Source: Candidatus Woesearchaeota archaeon
GTDB taxonomy: Archaea; Nanobdellota; Nanobdellia; Woesearchaeales; 21-14-0-10-32-9
Length of the DNA: 64,000 nucleotides
Direction of reading: 5' to 3'
NCBI GenBank assembly: GCA_020854775.1
Contig: JAHKLZ010000005.1
Location: forward strand, 200,339-264,338
The position numbers were made by a program, and so were the translations under genes. Position 1 is the stretch's first letter, and each line of letters opens with the position of its first letter. The notes beneath the pieces are model-generated. The model was not told where the DNA came from, ran no database searches, and worked only from the letters and a program-made list of their open reading frames with translations. Positions 25,908-35,165 of this stretch are shown one piece after another.

Positions 25908-26024
25908 TTATTTGCCTCTTTATTTTCATTTTGTTATTTTGTTTATAAATTTTTTTAAAATTTTGAAAAAATTTTTAAGATAGGGTTATTTTCGTTTATT
26001 AATAAAATTGTAGGAGGTGTTTTT

Positions 26025-26195
26025 ATGAGTGGAACTATTGTTGTCAGAACTAAAATTAAAGAATTAGCTAATAATTTTAGTATTTCTTCTGATTTTGGTG
26101 ATGCGCTTGATGAAAAAGTCAAAGTTCTTGTTAGTGATGCTTTGAAAAGAGCTGAAGCTAATGGTAGAAGAACTGTTATGTCTAAGGATTTGTAA
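26025..26195 (+). CDS. Small histone-fold protein (DUF1931-like)
   Basis: A 56-residue protein. The start VVRTKIKELANNFSISSDFGDALDEKVKVLV and the end LKRAEANGRRTVMSKDL match the short archaeal DUF1931/histone-fold family, with the loop RRTVMSKDL corresponding to the R-K-T-V-x-x-x-D-L of archaeal histones. It probably binds DNA as a dimer. GGAGGTG at 26013-26019 precedes the ATG; TATA-like TTTTTAAGA lies near 25975. Its last 14 bases overlap the convergent coiled-coil gene. Confidence 0.82.
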   Translation: MSGTIVVRTKIKELANNFSISSDFGDALDEKVKVLVSDALKRAEANGRRTVMSKDL

Positions 26196-26448
26196 TTTTT
26201 GTTTTAATTTTTTTTAATTCCGAGTTTATTTTTTGAGTTCTTTGTATTATTTTTTTGTATTGTATTAGTTGTATTTCTTTTTGTTCTAGTAGTTTTTTTG
26301 CTGATTCTTTTAGGTAGAATAAATCATCTTCTAGCTCTTTTATTGTTTTTAATTTTTTTTGTTTTGTTTGGTCTTCTTCGCCTTTTAATTCATTAATTGT
26401 TTTTACTGTTTTTAGAAAAAAGTTTCTTAATTTGTAAGAAGGGTCCAT
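26182..26448 (-). CDS. Small coiled-coil protein
   Basis: An 88-residue, Lys/Glu-rich protein that is one long predicted coiled coil (LKTIKELEDDLFYLKESAKK and on to SELKKIKTKI). No family recognised. It lies 8 bases after the Gln/Asn-rich gene and is probably translated from the same transcript, so the two may form a complex. Confidence 0.6.
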   Translation of the reverse strand: MDPSYKLRNFFLKTVKTINELKGEEDQTKQKKLKTIKELEDDLFYLKESAKKLLEQKEIQLIQYKKIIQRTQKINSELKKIKTKITNP

Positions 26449-26456
26449 TTTTTGCC

Positions 26457-27185
26457 TCAGAATAAGCCAAAGGTTCTTTTTTTCTTTTCTGGTGGTTTAT
26501 CTTTTTGTATTTGTTTTAGATTTGGCATGTTTTGATTTGGGAACGGCATATTATTATTTTGTTGTTGATTCATCGATTGTTGAGCATCATCATTTGGTTT
26601 TGGGAATTGTAGGTTTTGTTGGTTTTCTTGGAGTCCTTGTGAAAAATTATTTTGTTGTTGATTCTGTGATTGCTGATTAAAATTAGTTGGTTGATTGTTT
26701 TCATTATTTGTTGGTTTTGGTTCATTTGGATTGTTATTTAGATTAGGATTATTATAATTTAATGATTGGTAGTCTAATTCTATGTTGTTGCGTTGTTGCG
26801 TTGGTTCAGTATTTGTTTGTGGTTGTTGATTAAAATTAGTTGGTTGATTAAACGTTTGTTGTGGTGCTTGTTGTGATATTGAAATGTTTTCCATTTTTTC
26901 TCCGAATGATACTAGGGCTCTTGCTATTTGTCTGTTTTGGTCTAATATTTTTTCTATTTTTGAATCAGGGCCTTCTCCTGTTTCTTGTTCTAATAATATT
27001 TGTTGTTTTACGTCTTCAAATACTGATGTTAATTTGTGTATTGATTTGTTTAAGTCTATTATTGCGGAATATAGTTTGTCTTCTGAGTTTCCTTTTACGA
27101 AAGGATTATCTTTGTATTTCTCAGCTTCTTTTTTTAGTCTCTCAACTTCTTCATGAGATAGAAGCTCGTATTCTTCATCCATCAC
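26457..27185 (-). CDS. Gln/Asn-rich protein with N-terminal coiled coil
   Basis: A 242-residue protein of unknown function. Residues 1-30 and 45-105 are helical (SHEEVERLKKEAEKYKDN; LYSAIIDLNKSIHKL). Residues about 110-220 are low-complexity, rich in Gln, Asn and Pro with repeated PTNFNQQ units, and the end is basic, KKKRTFGLF. The plan resembles the small protein at 18375-18758. No membrane segment. The second codon is also ATG (27182). Probably a scaffold or assembly factor. Confidence 0.65.
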   Translation of the reverse strand: MMDEEYELLSHEEVERLKKEAEKYKDNPFVKGNSEDKLYSAIIDLNKSIHKLTSVFEDVKQQILLEQETGEGPDSKIEKILDQNRQIARALVSFGEKMENISISQQAPQQTFNQPTNFNQQPQTNTEPTQQRNNIELDYQSLNYNNPNLNNNPNEPKPTNNENNQPTNFNQQSQNQQQNNFSQGLQENQQNLQFPKPNDDAQQSMNQQQNNNMPFPNQNMPNLKQIQKDKPPEKKKRTFGLF

Positions 27186-27281
27186 CCAGACCTCTTTTTT
27201 TTAAATTAGTTAACTTTTGAAGTGATTAAACTAATATATAAATCTTATCTAAATTATTGTTTTTATAAACCTTTTTGTTTT

Positions 27282-28268
27282 TTATGGTTTTTTTGTTATT
27301 TTAGCTACGAAGAATCCTTCCGTGTCATTATCTTGAGGATATATTCTTAAGCATTTTTTTACTTCTTCGTTGTATGTTTCGTTTTGAAAAGATGTTATTG
27401 GTGGACTTCTTTTTATGTTAAGATTTATTTCTAGGAGTTGTGCGTCTTGGTTTTCTTCTAATAATTTGCTTATTACTTTTTCATTTTCTTGTGGTTCTAA
27501 CGTACACGTGCTATATACAAGGACTCCATTTTTTTTTAGCAATCTGTAAGCATTTTTTAGTAGTTTTGATTGTGTTTTTGACATTCGTTCAACTAATCCA
27601 GGACTCCACATTTCTGCTATTTTGTAGCTTCTTCTTATTGTTCCTGTTCCTGAGCACGGAGCATCCACTAGTATTTTGTCAAATATTTCGTTTCCTTTTA
27701 TTGTTTCTCCGTTCATTTTCGTTATTAGTGTGTTTGTGACTCCGCATCTTTGTAAGTTTATTCCTAGGGCGCTTAGTCTTTTTCCTTGAGAATCGTTTGC
27801 CATTAGTATTCCTTTATTTTCCATGTATTGCGCTATTTGAGTTGTTTTACTTCCTGGCGCCGCACATAAATCTAGAACTATGTCTCCTGGTTTCGGCGCT
27901 AATACTACTGGTGGAATCATTGATGCTGCGTCTTGAACGTATATGTAACCTAATTGATGTTCAGGAGTATTTCCTATATCAAATCTTTTTTTATCTTTGT
28001 ATTTTATCCAGAATCCTTCTTTACACCAAGGTACTTGTGTTAAATCCCATGTATTATTTAGTCTTTGTTGTATTTCTTTTTTTGTTTTTTTTAGCGTGTT
28101 TATTCTTATAGATTTTCTTATATAAGTTGTTGAATACTTAATGAATTCTTCATAATTTTCACCTAGTAATTTTTTGTATCTTTCTTTGAATAATTCTTTT
28201 AATTTTAATGATTGTTCTCTTGGTGATTCTGCTTCTTTTTGTTCTTTATTTTTCTTGTTTTTTGTCAT
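27282..28268 (-). CDS. NOL1/NOP2/Sun family RNA m5C methyltransferase
   Basis: A 328-residue protein. It has an N-terminal RNA-binding region (RYKKLLGENYEEFIKY), then LDLCAAPGSKTTQIAQYM (SAM motif I), ANDSQGKRLSALGINLQRCG, ILVDAPCSGTGTIRRSYK with the motif IV catalytic Cys, and VYSTCTLEPQENE with the motif VI Cys. It methylates cytosine-5 in tRNA or rRNA; the target cannot be told. Only the core catalytic part is present. Confidence 0.93.
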   Translation of the reverse strand: MTKNKKNKEQKEAESPREQSLKLKELFKERYKKLLGENYEEFIKYSTTYIRKSIRINTLKKTKKEIQQRLNNTWDLTQVPWCKEGFWIKYKDKKRFDIGNTPEHQLGYIYVQDAASMIPPVVLAPKPGDIVLDLCAAPGSKTTQIAQYMENKGILMANDSQGKRLSALGINLQRCGVTNTLITKMNGETIKGNEIFDKILVDAPCSGTGTIRRSYKIAEMWSPGLVERMSKTQSKLLKNAYRLLKKNGVLVYSTCTLEPQENEKVISKLLEENQDAQLLEINLNIKRSPPITSFQNETYNEEVKKCLRIYPQDNDTEGFFVAKITKKP

Positions 28269-28313
28269 GTTTTCATTTAGAAAGGTTATTTATTTTAAAA
28301 AAGTTTCATTGTT

Positions 28314-29510
28314 TCATATTTTTAAGTTTATGAATTTTTCTGAGAATTTGTTAACAATTGTTGATAGCAGTACTGAGTATATTATTATTGTTAATAATAG
28401 ATTGTTTATTATGCTTATTTGTGGTGCTTCTAAGAATGATAACGAGAATATTAGGACTGCGACAGCTATTCCTTTTGGCATGTTAAACGTCATGAATAAT
28501 ATTTCTTCTCGAGTATGTTCTTTTTTTCTTAGAATTATTTTTACTGCTATGAATCTTGTTATTATTAAGATCGCGAATATCACTAATGATTTTATTATGA
28601 ACTCTACATCTACGTTTAATTTTACTATGAATCCTATTAGTAAAAATACTAGTATTTCTAGTGATTTTGATAACATTCCGCTAAATTCTTGAAGAACTTC
28701 TTTATTTGACATGTATAATGCTCCGAACATGAATCCTAGTACTGCTACTGCTAGTACTCCGTTTCCTCCTAGGTTTTCTGATAATATGAATGCTAGTAGT
28801 GCTGAACATATTAGTGTTAGTCCTGATGTTTGATCTGAAAATTTTCTTATTCCTTTGAAGAATATTAAGCCTATGAGTATTCCTGATCCTATTCCTACTA
28901 ATATTTGTGTTAATATCGCTGCTAAATGTGCTTCAAAAGAAATAACACTTTTTTTTAGTATTTGGTTTAGTATGTCTAATAGTATGAATGGTATTAGCAC
29001 CATTATAGGCGTATTTAGTATGCCTTCTATTTTTAGGAATTCTAATATTCTGTTGCTTTTATTGTTGAACATTATGAATATTGATGCAGGGTCTGTTCCT
29101 GATATTATTGATGCGAATATTAATGCGTAGAACAAATTAGCTATTGAGAAGTCAAAGAATAATAATATTGTTGCTATTGTTATGAATATCATGTTTAGTG
29201 ATAAAAATAGTCCTGATAATTTAAGTGCTGAAAAGGATAGTGTATCTACTGATCTTGCTTTGAATCTTGATGCTCCGTCGAATACTACTAATGCGAGAGT
29301 GAATACAGCTATTGTTAGTATTGCGTTGTTCGATATGTTAAATAATGCGTAGTCTGATAAGAAGTGACCCATTATTAATCCTGTGATTGTTAATAATAGT
29401 ATATTTGATATTTTTAGTTTTCTTGAGAATTCTGATATAATTAGACCGATTACTAGTAGTACTACGAACGCTGTTAATATTATTAATGCGGATTCGTTGT
29501 TGTTTAACAC
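28314..29510 (-). CDS. CPA1-type Na+/H+ antiporter
   Basis: A 398-residue protein with about 12 membrane helices throughout. Recognisable blocks: LLLTITGLIMGHFL, LALVVFDGASRFKAR, IFASIISGTDPASIFIMF (the TDP motif of CPA antiporters, the ion-binding helix) and MPKGIAVAVLIFSLSFL. It should exchange Na+ or K+ for H+. No regulatory domain. The start ATG is followed by LNNNESALIILTAF. It is separate from the CPA2-type gene at 9017-10744. Confidence 0.88.
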   Translation of the reverse strand: MLNNNESALIILTAFVVLLVIGLIISEFSRKLKISNILLLTITGLIMGHFLSDYALFNISNNAILTIAVFTLALVVFDGASRFKARSVDTLSFSALKLSGLFLSLNMIFITIATILLFFDFSIANLFYALIFASIISGTDPASIFIMFNNKSNRILEFLKIEGILNTPIMVLIPFILLDILNQILKKSVISFEAHLAAILTQILVGIGSGILIGLIFFKGIRKFSDQTSGLTLICSALLAFILSENLGGNGVLAVAVLGFMFGALYMSNKEVLQEFSGMLSKSLEILVFLLIGFIVKLNVDVEFIIKSLVIFAILIITRFIAVKIILRKKEHTREEILFMTFNMPKGIAVAVLIFSLSFLEAPQISIINNLLLTIIIYSVLLSTIVNKFSEKFINLKI

Positions 29511-29578
29511 TTAGTTGCCTCTTTTTTTGATTTATATTCAGAATTTAGTTTTTAGAATTTAAATCTTTCTTTTTGTGT

Positions 29579-30697
29579 TCATTTATTGTATACTATGATG
29601 TGTAAATCCATAGGTGTTCCGTCAGGGAGTGCTTTTCTGAATCTTCTTGTTAATAAATCAGATATTTCTGTTTCTGGGTTAACTCTGAATATTGTTCTGT
29701 TTATTATGTGTGGGAAAGTGTTACAACAAAGTATTCCTTCTATTTGTATGTAATCAGATAGTATCGTTGAATTTAGTTGGTGAAAAAAGTTTATTGGTCT
29801 TCTATCACACGCGTTCATGGCTATTGTACTATTAAAATCACATCCGTTTTCTCCTTGGCATTCTTTTGCGCAGATTCTTTCTCCGAATCTTGATGAAGGT
29901 ATTGTACAGTGTTCATCACATGATGCATGACCTAAATTGCAATCTACTACGTTTTCCCCTGCTAGTAAAGTTATATTCCTTGCTGTACCTTCATACCCTA
30001 TTGCTGAGCAAAGCATTGTTACTTTGCCAGAGTAAGCGTTGCTTATTTTGTATTCTCCTTTTTCATTTGTTGTATTTGATCTCATAAATAATGGTTCGTT
30101 TGCTTTTTGAATTTCATTTTGTGGAATTATTACTACTACTGCATCTTTTACTGTATTTCCGTCTCCTGTGTGTGCTATTCCTTTTATGCTAGCTGTACAA
30201 TCAGGATCCACACATTCATTACATGAAGGCGTTGTTAATATATTTCCACATATTGCCCTTATATACATATCATAATTGTTAACGTTATAATGTCCTAAGA
30301 ATGAGTAATTTATTTCCCATAAATCACTTCTATAAGTTTTTGTTTCTGCTACTAAGAATGTTCCTCCAAAATGTTCACATGCTTCATTTCCTGTGTTGTA
30401 TGCTGCGGAATATTCAGTTTCTGCAGGTCTGTCAATAGTTCCTTTTCTTAGTAGTACCGTTAAGTTATCTTCATTTATTGCTCCTTTTGAGTACCATGAT
30501 GGACAGATTCCGTCATCTGCTCCGCATACAAAGCAGTTGTTGCACAGTTCTACTGCTCCGTGTCCAGGCGTGTTTATTGATACTCCGCAAACACTTTGTG
30601 TTCCTACACCACAGGGTTCTGCTGTTGTTATTTGAGTTAGCGTTATCACTATTATTAGAGTGGTTAATAGAATTATTATGCGTTCACCCTTTTTCAT
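29579..30697 (-). CDS. Secreted Cys-rich protein with CarboxypepD-regulatory-like domain
   Basis: A 372-residue protein with signal peptide IIILLTTLIIVITLTQITTA and a possible cleavage before EPCGVG. The mature protein has more than 15 Cys (clusters such as CNNCFVCGADDGIC, NECVDPDCTASI, SCDEHCTIP). About residues 165-255 fit a carboxypeptidase-regulatory-like beta sandwich (SIKGIAHTGDGNTVKDAVVV; NEKGEYKISNAYSGKVTML). Probably cell-surface. Function unknown. Cys-rich secreted proteins also occur at 46323 and 62560. Confidence 0.7.
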   Translation of the reverse strand: MKKGERIIILLTTLIIVITLTQITTAEPCGVGTQSVCGVSINTPGHGAVELCNNCFVCGADDGICPSWYSKGAINEDNLTVLLRKGTIDRPAETEYSAAYNTGNEACEHFGGTFLVAETKTYRSDLWEINYSFLGHYNVNNYDMYIRAICGNILTTPSCNECVDPDCTASIKGIAHTGDGNTVKDAVVVIIPQNEIQKANEPLFMRSNTTNEKGEYKISNAYSGKVTMLCSAIGYEGTARNITLLAGENVVDCNLGHASCDEHCTIPSSRFGERICAKECQGENGCDFNSTIAMNACDRRPINFFHQLNSTILSDYIQIEGILCCNTFPHIINRTIFRVNPETEISDLLTRRFRKALPDGTPMDLHIIVYNK

Positions 30698-30789
30698 TTT
30701 TATTATGCTCGTTTCTTTATTATATAAATTTTTTGATTGTTTAATTTTTTTGAAAAGTTTTTTATATTACTTGTTTCTTAATGTTGTTT

Positions 30790-30951
30790 ATGGATAAAGC
30801 TGATAATTCTGATTTTTCAATGGATTCTTTGAAAAAATTTTTTGATGATGTTGGTAATTATTTTACTTCTTTGAATCAACTTGAACTTATTGCGTGGGGT
30901 TTGATTGGTTTAGGCGTCATTCTTGTTATTGTTGGTTTAATTATTATGTAA
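30790..30951 (+). CDS. Small tail-anchored membrane protein
   Basis: A 53-residue protein. A polar N-terminal half (MDKADNSDFSMDSLKKFF) and a single C-terminal membrane helix (IAWGLIGLGVILVIVGLIIM). The ATG at 30790 is preferred over one at 30781 because TTTATATTA near 30762 places the transcript start at it. It overlaps the end of the convergent TadC-like gene by 8 bases. No family recognised; it is a candidate accessory subunit of the pilus but not a prepilin, lacking a class III signal. Confidence 0.6.
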   Translation: MDKADNSDFSMDSLKKFFDDVGNYFTSLNQLELIAWGLIGLGVILVIVGLIIM

Positions 30952-31963
30952 ATGATAATAATCCTCCAAATATTCCTAGGAATAGGAAGTATAATGTTAA
31001 TGCTACGAATACAAATAGTGGAACATATTTTATTCCTGATTTTATGTCTCCTTTTTGTATTATTGATAATATTAATGATGCAAATATTGATATTAATGTT
31101 AGTGCCATTACTGAGAATATTTTGAAGTCTTCACTGTTTATTTCTATTTCATTCATTGAAAAAGGAGTGCTAGATGATGAAGATAATGCTGGCGCCACTG
31201 TTGCTGACACCCCTATTAATATTTCTAGTAAATTTAGTGCTAATGCGAATAGTAATGGACTTATCACTGTTACTATTGCTCCTATGAATATTGTGAACAT
31301 TAATGTGTTCGCAGCCATTTCTTCTTTTAGGACTTTTGTTTTTCTGAGTGTTTCGATTGTTTCGTCTAGTACTGATGCTATTTCTCCTCCACTTTCTACT
31401 TGTCCTAATATTAAATCTATTGTTCTTCTTATTGAGGGAGAATCATATTTTTCTGAGAATTCTTTTAGTGCTTCTGATAGTTCTGAGCCAGTCATTACTT
31501 TTTTTGAGACTAATCCCATTTCTTCTGATAATACTCCGAATTCTGGTTTTATCGCTGACCATAGTGCTTTTTCAAATGATAATCCTCCTTTTAGATTTGT
31601 TGATACTAATACTAAGTAATCTGCTAGGTTTATATCCATTTCTTTTACTCTGTTAAATATTTTTAAGTTTAAATAGAAGTATAGTGCGCCTATTATTATT
31701 AGGCTTATAAATAGCCCCCCTATTGCCCAAAATAAAAATACTAGTAGTCCTACTAGTAGAGGTGATAAGTGATTTATTGTTCCGTAAAAGTTTGAGTAAA
31801 AATATATTATTCCTATAAATATTAATGCTACATATAGTAATATTCCGTATAATTTGTAAGGTACTTCTCTTATGCCTGCTTTTGAGTAGTATACTCTTAG
31901 ACCTGCTCTGAATGTTTCTGGTATTATTGCTTTCCCTATTTGTTCTAAAAATCCGGTTTTCAT
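30944..31963 (-). CDS. Type II/IV secretion F-domain membrane protein (TadC-like), copy 1
   Basis: A 339-residue protein. It has membrane segments near residues 40-115 and again at 225-260 and 285-335. The cytoplasmic F-domain lies between (about 130-215): LKGGLSFEKALWSAI, LSEALKEFSEKYDSPSIRRTIDLIL and VESGGEIASVL. This is the platform protein of archaeal type IV pili or archaella. It is the last of five operon genes and is followed by a convergent small membrane protein. Confidence 0.88.
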   Translation of the reverse strand: MKTGFLEQIGKAIIPETFRAGLRVYYSKAGIREVPYKLYGILLYVALIFIGIIYFYSNFYGTINHLSPLLVGLLVFLFWAIGGLFISLIIIGALYFYLNLKIFNRVKEMDINLADYLVLVSTNLKGGLSFEKALWSAIKPEFGVLSEEMGLVSKKVMTGSELSEALKEFSEKYDSPSIRRTIDLILGQVESGGEIASVLDETIETLRKTKVLKEEMAANTLMFTIFIGAIVTVISPLLFALALNLLEILIGVSATVAPALSSSSSTPFSMNEIEINSEDFKIFSVMALTLISIFASLILSIIQKGDIKSGIKYVPLFVFVALTLYFLFLGIFGGLLSFT

Positions 31964-31967
31964 TTTT

Positions 31968-32786
31968 TTATATGTTTATGTTTGGTCTTATTGATTTGTA
32001 TATTACGAGGAATATTAATTGTAATATTGCTAGGAAGAATAGAAATACCATAAACATGACCATATCTACGTTTAGGTTCGCCATGCTCACGATTACTACA
32101 GTTATTGTCAGGCCTAGGCTTGGAACTACTACTCCTAGCAACATGTAAAATAGTGTTACGCTTCCTAGTTTTTTGCCGTATCTGTTTATTTCTATTAGTT
32201 GTTCGTCCGCTATTTCGTTTAGTGTTGCTTCTAAGAATTTTGTTACATCTATTCCTATTTTTAGTGCGTTGTTTATTTGGAATAGTATTTTTTTGAATTT
32301 TTGTGATGGGTTATATTCTGTTGCGTTATCTAATGCTTCTTCTATTGATTTGCCTAGTTCTATTTCTCTTACTATTTCTTTAAAGTATGTGCTGGCTACT
32401 CCGTAACTTTTTGATGCATCTATTAACGCATTTACTAGTGGTTGTCCGCTGTTTAGTTTTACTAGTAAATATTTGCCTGCGAATAATACATCTCTATCTA
32501 TTTCTTTTTTTCTCTTGTTTATTCTTCCTTTTAATGATGTTATATTAAAATTAAAAAAGATAAACATGAAAATAATGAATATTATTGGTAATAATATTAG
32601 TGGTAGATTAATGCTTTCTGATATGAAGAATACGAGTACTGTGAATCCTATGCTGAATATTATTGTTTTTTTGAAGCTTTCTTTTATGTATTCTTTTGGT
32701 TTTTTATCTATTTTTGCCATTCTCAACTCTTTTTTTAGTTGAGGAAATTTATTTACGAGCTTTGATGATATATTCATAATTATCAA
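31968..32786 (-). CDS. Type II/IV secretion F-domain membrane protein (TadC-like), copy 2
   Basis: A 272-residue protein. Two N-terminal membrane segments (about 48-85), a cytoplasmic F-domain with VKLNSGQPLVNALIDASKSYGV and LGKSIEEALDNATEYNP, then two segments at the C-terminus (about 205-265). With copy 1 it would form the inner-membrane platform. Its start overlaps the ATPase stop by 4 bases, and 4 bases separate its stop from copy 1's start. Confidence 0.88.
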   Translation of the reverse strand: MIIMNISSKLVNKFPQLKKELRMAKIDKKPKEYIKESFKKTIIFSIGFTVLVFFISESINLPLILLPIIFIIFMFIFFNFNITSLKGRINKRKKEIDRDVLFAGKYLLVKLNSGQPLVNALIDASKSYGVASTYFKEIVREIELGKSIEEALDNATEYNPSQKFKKILFQINNALKIGIDVTKFLEATLNEIADEQLIEINRYGKKLGSVTLFYMLLGVVVPSLGLTITVVIVSMANLNVDMVMFMVFLFFLAILQLIFLVIYKSIRPNINI

Positions 32787-34237
32787 GTTTTTATGTTTAT
32801 TCTTCCAGTGTAATAGTCCGCCATGAATTTTCCTAATTCATTTATTGAACTTATTTTTTTATTTAGTAACCATTTTAGTATTTGTGTTTTTACGTCTAAT
32901 TCTTGTTGGACTTGTTGTGTTGTCATTCCAGCATATAGTGATATTATTTTGAATATTTCTTGTGAATCATTTACTTTTTCTAATTTGTCTGTTGTTGCAC
33001 TATATTGCATCAACACTCTTGGTTCTCCTGCTCTTGTTAATTCTGCTATTTGTATTGTTCTTCTTTTTCCTGTTCTTCTATTTCTGTTTTGTACTAGTAT
33101 CATAGATAATGATGAAATCATTCCTTTTGGTATATCTATTGGAGGATTTGTTAGTCTTGATACTGTTTCATCCGCGTTGTTTGCGTGTATTGTTGCGTAT
33201 ACTGAGTGTCCTGTGTGCATTGCTTCTAATAGTACTTGTGCTTCTTCTTTTCTTCTTATTTCTCCTACGAATATTCTGTCAGGCCTCATTCTTAAACTGT
33301 TTATTAATAAGTCAAGCATTGTTATTCCACCTTTACCTTCTGGATTTGGTAGTCTTGTTTCAAGTGGTACCCAGTGTAAGTAAGATGATAGTTTTAGTTC
33401 TCTTGTATCTTCTATGCTTATTATTCTTTGATTTGGTGGTAAGAAATTGCTTATGCCGTTTAACATACTTGTTTTTCCTGATCCTGTTCCTCCTGCTATC
33501 AGTATTGATAATTCGTTTTGTACTGCTATCCATACTAGCGCTGCGCCTTCTGGCGATATTGTTTTCATTTCTATGAATTTTATTATGGTCCAAGGATCTT
33601 CTGCGAATTTTCTTATTGTTATTGTGTTTCCTTTTGTTGATATTGGTGCTAAAGTCGCGTTTACCCTGTCTCCTGTTTTTAAGTGTGCGTCCATTAATGG
33701 ATTTAGCACCGTGATTTCTTTATTTACGTCTCTTCCTATCATGGTTGAGTAGTGTCTTATTCTTGATTCTGTGAATATTGTTATGTTTGTTTCTAGCCAT
33801 CCGTGTCTTTTATGATATACCCATACTGGTTCTGAGTGATTATTTATTACTATTTCTTCCAAGTATGCATCTTTTAGTAATATGTCTATTTTTCCGAATC
33901 CTAGATTTTCTTCTAGTAAATAATTTATTAGTGTGTTTTTTGTTTTGTCATCTGATTTCGGGAAATATTTTTTTACTAGTCTTGATATGCTTAGTGTGAA
34001 TTTTTTTCTTAGATCGTCTATGTTTTCTTGTTTTTGTTGTTCTAATTCTTCGTAGTCTAGGCTTGATACGAATTCTTCTCTTATTTTGTCTAGTATTAAT
34101 TTTGTTGTTGGTGTAATGTTCATTATAGATATTGCGTAGGTTGGAACGTATTTGTCTTCTGATTCATATATTTCTACTTCTACATCTATGCCATTACTGT
34201 TTATAGAATATTTTTGGATTATTTTCTTAGGTCTCAA
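32783..34237 (-). CDS. Type II/IV secretion ATPase (GspE/FlaI-like)
   Basis: A 484-residue hexameric ATPase. The N-terminal domain (1-180) is followed by LIAGGTGSGKTSMLN (Walker A), ISIEDTRELKL (Asp box), MRPDRIFVGEIRRKEEAQVL (Walker B) and GHSVYATIHANNADET (His box). It powers pilus assembly or retraction through the adjacent TadC-like proteins. It overlaps the coiled-coil gene upstream by 11 bases and copy 2 downstream by 4. Confidence 0.95.
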   Translation of the reverse strand: MRPKKIIQKYSINSNGIDVEVEIYESEDKYVPTYAISIMNITPTTKLILDKIREEFVSSLDYEELEQQKQENIDDLRKKFTLSISRLVKKYFPKSDDKTKNTLINYLLEENLGFGKIDILLKDAYLEEIVINNHSEPVWVYHKRHGWLETNITIFTESRIRHYSTMIGRDVNKEITVLNPLMDAHLKTGDRVNATLAPISTKGNTITIRKFAEDPWTIIKFIEMKTISPEGAALVWIAVQNELSILIAGGTGSGKTSMLNGISNFLPPNQRIISIEDTRELKLSSYLHWVPLETRLPNPEGKGGITMLDLLINSLRMRPDRIFVGEIRRKEEAQVLLEAMHTGHSVYATIHANNADETVSRLTNPPIDIPKGMISSLSMILVQNRNRRTGKRRTIQIAELTRAGEPRVLMQYSATTDKLEKVNDSQEIFKIISLYAGMTTQQVQQELDVKTQILKWLLNKKISSINELGKFMADYYTGRINIKT

Positions 34238-35165
34238 TTGTTAGCCTCTTTTTTGTGTTTATTTGATTTTGCATTCTTTTTGCAAATTCTATTTTTTTTA
34301 TTAGCGATGTTGCTATGTATTCTAATTTCTTTTTTATGTTTATATAGTTTTCCGGGATTAGACTTATTTTGTGTTTTAGTTCTAATATTTTCGTTTTTGC
34401 TTCTGTGAATTTTTCTTCTTTGGTATCTTTTTGTATTTGATTAACTATTTCTTGTATTTCTTCTAGTTTTAAGTGATTTTCTTTTATTACAGGTTTCTCT
34501 ATTTCATGCTTTGTATTTTTTGGCAAATTTTTTATTTCTTCTTTGAGATTTTTTATTCTCATATAGAATGCGAGTAAGTCATTGTATAGTTCGGCTTTAC
34601 TTTCTACTAACATCGGCGGGTATTCTTCGAATTTCTTTTTTAGTTCTCTATATTGCATTATTGCGTTTTTTAAATCTTTTTTTCTTATGCTGACAAATAA
34701 TTTTTTGTTTATTTCCATCATTTGGTTTTCTATTTCTCCTGCCATTTGTCTTTGTTTTTCTTGTATTATTTCTTGTTCTTTTCTTTCTTGTTCTTTTCTT
34801 TCATCAAAAACAGTTATATTCAGAGTAGGATCTTGTTCTAGTTGTTTTGATTTTATAAGCATGTACACATCTTCTGTTAGTCTATTTTTTTCGTTGTTTT
34901 TTGTTAATTTTGATACTATTCTTACCATTTCTATTATTTTGTTAAAGTTTATTTCTCTGTATACATCGTTAGGGTTTAGTCTGTTGAATTTTTCTATGGC
35001 ATCTTCTAATATTTTGCTTGCTTCAGTGATTTTATTTTGTTTTATTAGTTCTTCAAAGTCTTGCATTTCGTTATTTGTGTTTTTCATTGATTTTTTTAGA
35101 TCTAAGAATTCTATTATTTTTCGTTCTAGGAATTTTTCTAGTTCCGCTTCTGATTTTGAGTTCAT
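34227..35165 (-). CDS. Coiled-coil protein of the pilus operon
   Basis: A 312-residue, soluble, almost entirely helical protein (LERKIIEFLDLKKSMKNTN; IIQEKQRQMAGEIENQM). It has no signal and no known domain that I can name; repeated helical pairs resembling TPR-like hairpins are possible (ITEASKILEDAIEKFNRL; FTEAKTKILELKHKISLI). It lies inside the pilus operon with overlaps on both sides, so it is likely a cytoplasmic regulator or scaffold for the ATPase. Confidence 0.7.
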   Translation of the reverse strand: MNSKSEAELEKFLERKIIEFLDLKKSMKNTNNEMQDFEELIKQNKITEASKILEDAIEKFNRLNPNDVYREINFNKIIEMVRIVSKLTKNNEKNRLTEDVYMLIKSKQLEQDPTLNITVFDERKEQERKEQEIIQEKQRQMAGEIENQMMEINKKLFVSIRKKDLKNAIMQYRELKKKFEEYPPMLVESKAELYNDLLAFYMRIKNLKEEIKNLPKNTKHEIEKPVIKENHLKLEEIQEIVNQIQKDTKEEKFTEAKTKILELKHKISLIPENYINIKKKLEYIATSLIKKIEFAKRMQNQINTKKRLTIET

